A DNA stretch of 32,588 nt from Myxococcales bacterium (GTDB lineage Bacteria > Myxococcota_A > Polyangia > Polyangiales > Polyangiaceae). Below are positions 30,177 to 32,588 of the stretch, one piece after another. The first letter of the stretch is position 1. Each line of letters begins with the position of its first letter. A model generated the notes under the pieces. The model saw nothing but the letters and a program-made list of their open reading frames with translations, was not told the origin of the DNA and ran no database searches. The position numbers and the translations under genes are program-made. The stretch spans positions 1 through 32,588 of the forward strand of contig JAHFDV010000008.1 in the NCBI GenBank assembly GCA_023248815.1, read 5' to 3'.

Positions 30177-31391
30177 TTAGAACGTGCCGACGACGCCCAC
30201 GTAGGTCGGTGAGAGCACCATGTCTGCCTTGGCCTTTTGCGGTGCGGGCTTCTCGTTGACGTTCTCGGTTTTCGGCTTCTTCAGCGTGAAGTAGAGCGAG
30301 ATGCCGCCAGCGACGACGGTTGCGCCGATGAGAACGTCGGTGACGATTCCCATCGTTTTCGCCGCGTCGCGATGAGTCTGCGCGCCACTGATGTCGTCTG
30401 GTGACACGGGGCCCGCGTTCGTTTTATCGCGGTAGTCCTCGAACTTGCTGCGGTTGTTCAAGGCGACGATTCCCGTCACCGTCGCGCCCGCAGCGAAGGC
30501 GCCCGTCGCGACCCAACCGACCCAGGTGTAGTCTTTCTTGCCGTTGATCTGCTCGAGGAACTTGCGGCGTTCCTCTTGCTCACGCGCGGCCTGCTCTTCG
30601 CGCTGTTTGCGCTCTTGCGCGGTCTCGGCGACGCGTTGCTTGTCGCGATCTTCTTCCGCCCAAATCTGTTCTTGGCTGCGCTGCGGCTTGATCTCGAATT
30701 CGAGGTTCTTCGTCGAGTCACCGCTGAGCGTGATGTTGCGCGGCTGCTCCGTGAGGTACCCGTCGGCGTACGTGCCGATGCTGTGATCGCCCGCGTCGAT
30801 GAGGAGGTTCTTCACGGGAGTTGCGACCTGCTTGCCGTCGATCGAAACGGAGACGCCGTCGACGGGCTGCTTCTCCTTGGGCTTGCCGCGTTCCGGTGCC
30901 CACATGCGATAGAAGGAGATCGAGACGTGCGCCGTGCGCGCCTTCAAGCCCCAGAGATCTTTCTCGACCTCGGCCTTACGGGCGGGCGCGATCTCTTTGC
31001 CACCTTCGGCAAGGTAGCGCTCGAGCGCCGAGCGCGCTTCGGCGTAGCGATTGAGGTTCAGGTAGACCTGACCGAGATTGAAGAGAATCTTGTACGAGGG
31101 CGCGATGCGATACGTTTCTTCGAACTCGACGCCGGCGAGCTTGTAGTCCGTGTCGCGATAGAGCGCGGCGCCGCGCTCGTAGTGAAGCTTGGCTTCAGCG
31201 AGCTGCTCTTTGGTCGGCTTCGGAGCCGTAGGAGCTGCCGGCGTGTCCGTCTTGGCCGCGTCCGGAGCGGGCTTCTTCGCTTCTTCGGTCTTGGCGGGAT
31301 CCGTTTTCGTCTTCGCCTTGGTTTGCGCGAAGGCGGAGTTGGTCGTGAGAAGGAGACAAAGCGGAAGGGCAGTACGCAGCTTAAATTTCAT
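30177..31391 (-). CDS. Exported TPR/PEGA-type protein with coiled coil and two C-terminal membrane helices
   Basis: 404 residues from ATG 31391, with signal peptide MKFKLRTALPLCLLLTTNSA cleaved after AFA-Q. A Lys/Ala/Pro-rich linker (residues 24-62) leads into TPR-like repeats at ~63-150 (AKLHYERGAALYRDTDY, AGVEFEETYRIAPSYK, LFNLGQVYLNLNRYAEARSA read in parts). A PEGA-like beta domain follows at ~175-235 (PVDGVSVSIDGK, DAGDHSIGTYADGYL). Residues ~236-285 are a charged coiled coil. Hydrophobic segments lie at ~292-311 and ~352-370. This layout is common for periplasmic proteins of myxobacteria with unknown function. An in-frame start at 31466 would precede the signal peptide without supporting features. 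Confidence 0.8.
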   Translation of the reverse strand: MKFKLRTALPLCLLLTTNSAFAQTKAKTKTDPAKTEEAKKPAPDAAKTDTPAAPTAPKPTKEQLAEAKLHYERGAALYRDTDYKLAGVEFEETYRIAPSYKILFNLGQVYLNLNRYAEARSALERYLAEGGKEIAPARKAEVEKDLWGLKARTAHVSISFYRMWAPERGKPKEKQPVDGVSVSIDGKQVATPVKNLLIDAGDHSIGTYADGYLTEQPRNITLSGDSTKNLEFEIKPQRSQEQIWAEEDRDKQRVAETAQERKQREEQAAREQEERRKFLEQINGKKDYTWVGWVATGAFAAGATVTGIVALNNRSKFEDYRDKTNAGPVSPDDISGAQTHRDAAKTMGIVTDVLIGATVVAGGISLYFTLKKPKTENVNEKPAPQKAKADMVLSPTYVGVVGTF

Positions 31392-31430
31392 GGGGATCGA
31401 GACGCCTCCGAGAAGGATCGTGCTTCCTTC

Positions 31431-31460
31431 ATTACACGTGCTTTGAGAAGAAATGTCCAA
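31431..31460 (-). promoter_or_regulatory. Promoter candidate of the TPR/PEGA gene
   Basis: On the minus strand TTGGAC (31460-31455), an 18-base spacer and TGTAAT (31436-31431). The leader is about 33 bases and carries GGAGG (31409-31405) some 13 bases before the ATG, so this gene has an ordinary leader. Confidence 0.55.
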
Positions 31461-31566
31461 TGCCATGAACTTCCATCACGGCCGATCCATGGAATCTGCA
31501 CGAGATGGATGTAGGCGCGAGTAAGGGGGCGCGCCCCGCGCGTGAGGGAGCGCCGGAAACCTCGAA

Positions 31567-31604
31567 ACGAAAAAGCGCGGAAGGCGCTTTGCCCTCCGCG
31601 CTTT
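31567..31604 (-). terminator. Rho-independent terminator of htpG
   Basis: AAAGCGCGGA (31572-31581) and TCCGCGCTTT (31595-31604) form a perfect 10-bp stem. On the minus strand it is followed by TTCGTTTCG (the stem itself ends in CTTTT), 19 bases after the htpG stop codon. Confidence 0.8.
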
Positions 31605-31622
31605 CGCGCACCTTTTCGAATC

Positions 31623-32588
31623 TCAGCCGGCGCCGAGAGATGCCACTTTGGTCAGCATCGACGCGACACGCCGCGCAAAGCGATTGGGGTCGGGGAGCGT
31701 TCCGCCCTCGGTGATGATCGCCTGATCGTAGAGCGTCTCGATCCATTCCGTCACGGTCGGATCCTCTGCGTTCTTCTCGAGGAGCGTGTTCATCGAGACG
31801 ATCAGCGGATGCTGCGGATTGATCTCGAGCGTTCGCTTCTCGGGCGGGAAGCCGTCTTTTCCGTGCTCGCGCATCAAGCGCTCCATGAAGGGAGAAGGCG
31901 CAAACTCGCCGAGAACGAGGCAGCACGGTGAGTCCGTGAGACGCTCCGACACTTTCACGTCCTTGATCGTCTTTTCGAGCACCTTCTTGATGCGCTCGAC
32001 GACCGGCTTCATCTCGGTCGTGAGGCGCTCGGTCTCTTTCTTCTCGTCGTCGGTCGACTCGAACTTCAAGTCCGAGCGCATCGCCGAGATGAACTTCTTG
32101 TCCTTGTACTCGTCGAGACCTTGCGACGCCCACTCGTCGATCGGATCGGTCATGAGAAGCACTTCGTAGCCGCGCTTCTTCAGCGACTCGAGATAGGGCG
32201 CGGACTCGGCGGTCTCCTTCGAAAGCGCCGTGATGTAGTAAATGCCTTCCTGCTTCTCGGGCATGCGCGACACGTAGTCGGCGAGGGAGACGGGACCTTC
32301 GCCCTTCGTCGACTCGTAGCGAACGAGCTCGAGGATGCGCTCTTTGTCTTTGTCGTCGGCGCCTTGGGAGAGTCCTTCCTTCAACACGGGGCCGAAGTCT
32401 TTGAAGAATTGCTTGTATTCCTCAGGCTTTTCTTTGGCGAGCTCGTCGAGGGTGTCGAACGCCTTTTTCGAGATGTTCTTGCGGATCGTCTTCAAGATCG
32501 AAGAGTCCTGGAGAAGCTCGCGCGAAACGTTGAGCGGAAGATCGTTCGAGTCGACGACGCCGCGAATGAAGCGCAGATACGGCGCGAG
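31623..32588 (-). CDS. htpG: Molecular chaperone HtpG (Hsp90), C-terminal part
   Basis: The reading frame enters from the window edge and runs 321 residues to the stop. It opens LAPYLRFIRGVVDSNDLPLN followed by VSRELLQDSSILKTIRK, the invariant middle-domain segment of Hsp90 proteins, including the conserved catalytic-loop Arg region (NVSRE). It then reads IYYITALSKETAESAPYLE, VLLMTDPIDEW and the C-terminal dimerisation domain (LTDSPCCLVL, EINPQHPLI). The N-terminal ATPase domain is outside the window. HtpG is an ATP-dependent cytoplasmic chaperone of the heat-shock response, and an RpoH-type sigma factor is encoded 21 kb away in this window. Confidence 0.96.
   Translation of the reverse strand, partial: LAPYLRFIRGVVDSNDLPLNVSRELLQDSSILKTIRKNISKKAFDTLDELAKEKPEEYKQFFKDFGPVLKEGLSQGADDKDKERILELVRYESTKGEGPVSLADYVSRMPEKQEGIYYITALSKETAESAPYLESLKKRGYEVLLMTDPIDEWASQGLDEYKDKKFISAMRSDLKFESTDDEKKETERLTTEMKPVVERIKKVLEKTIKDVKVSERLTDSPCCLVLGEFAPSPFMERLMREHGKDGFPPEKRTLEINPQHPLIVSMNTLLEKNAEDPTVTEWIETLYDQAIITEGGTLPDPNRFARRVASMLTKVASLGAG

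Overview
The window is dense, high-G+C bacterial chromosome and looks like a Myxococcota genome, probably of the Polyangia type. I infer this from gene content, not from a database search. The signs are a CdnL/CarD regulator of about 165 residues, several Lys/Ala-rich histone-H1-like proteins or tails, a Ser/Thr kinase with zinc ribbons and an ATPase module, many small lipoproteins, an orphan MshEN protein, a roadblock-like protein and PEGA/TPR proteins. No insertion sequence, prophage, integrase or CRISPR array was seen.

Layout. 0-2.1 kb (minus strand): a WXXGXW-repeat small protein, an exported transglutaminase-like protein and the start of a VWA (CoxE-like) gene that leaves the window. 2.2-8.4 kb (plus): UDP-sugar pyrophosphorylase, GAF/HD-GYP phosphodiesterase, two tandem serpin lipoproteins and a thioredoxin/glutaredoxin-like lipoprotein. 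8.4-10.3 kb (minus): an RpoH-type sigma factor overlapping rsmI. 10.4-13.1 kb: a SMUG1-type uracil-DNA glycosylase with a basic N-terminal tail, a response-regulator receiver fused to a histone-H1-like tail, a DCC-family protein, and a stand-alone H1-like protein on the minus strand. 13.1-15.9 kb: two long non-coding stretches around a Ppx/GppA phosphatase, then cdnL behind tandem promoters and a long leader. 16.1-16.7 kb: a pair of tiny lipoproteins sharing an LNPQPIPP motif, behind a good match to a sigma-54 promoter. 16.8-20.0 kb: a minus-strand GNAT/cyclic-nucleotide-binding pair, rpe, and an HExxH lipoprotein. 20.0-23.5 kb: tRNA-Lys(CTT), then minus-strand uup and a DctA-type symporter. 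23.6-25.4 kb: an operon of a 58-residue membrane protein, a parvulin-like lipoprotein and a roadblock-like protein. 25.4-29.2 kb (minus): a Ser/Thr kinase-ATPase followed by an App1-like HAD phosphatase. 29.3-32.6 kb: an orphan MshEN protein, a TPR/PEGA exported protein and the C-terminal half of HtpG.

Two features run through the whole window. Neighbouring genes are repeatedly joined by four-base ATGA stop/start overlaps (seven cases). Several genes have a -10-like hexamer 6-8 bases before their start codon, which suggests leaderless mRNAs. Themes that may be linked are stress and proteostasis (RpoH, HtpG, serpins, parvulin) and nucleoid/transcription control (H1-like proteins, CdnL, H1-tailed receiver). 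Most of the rest is housekeeping.
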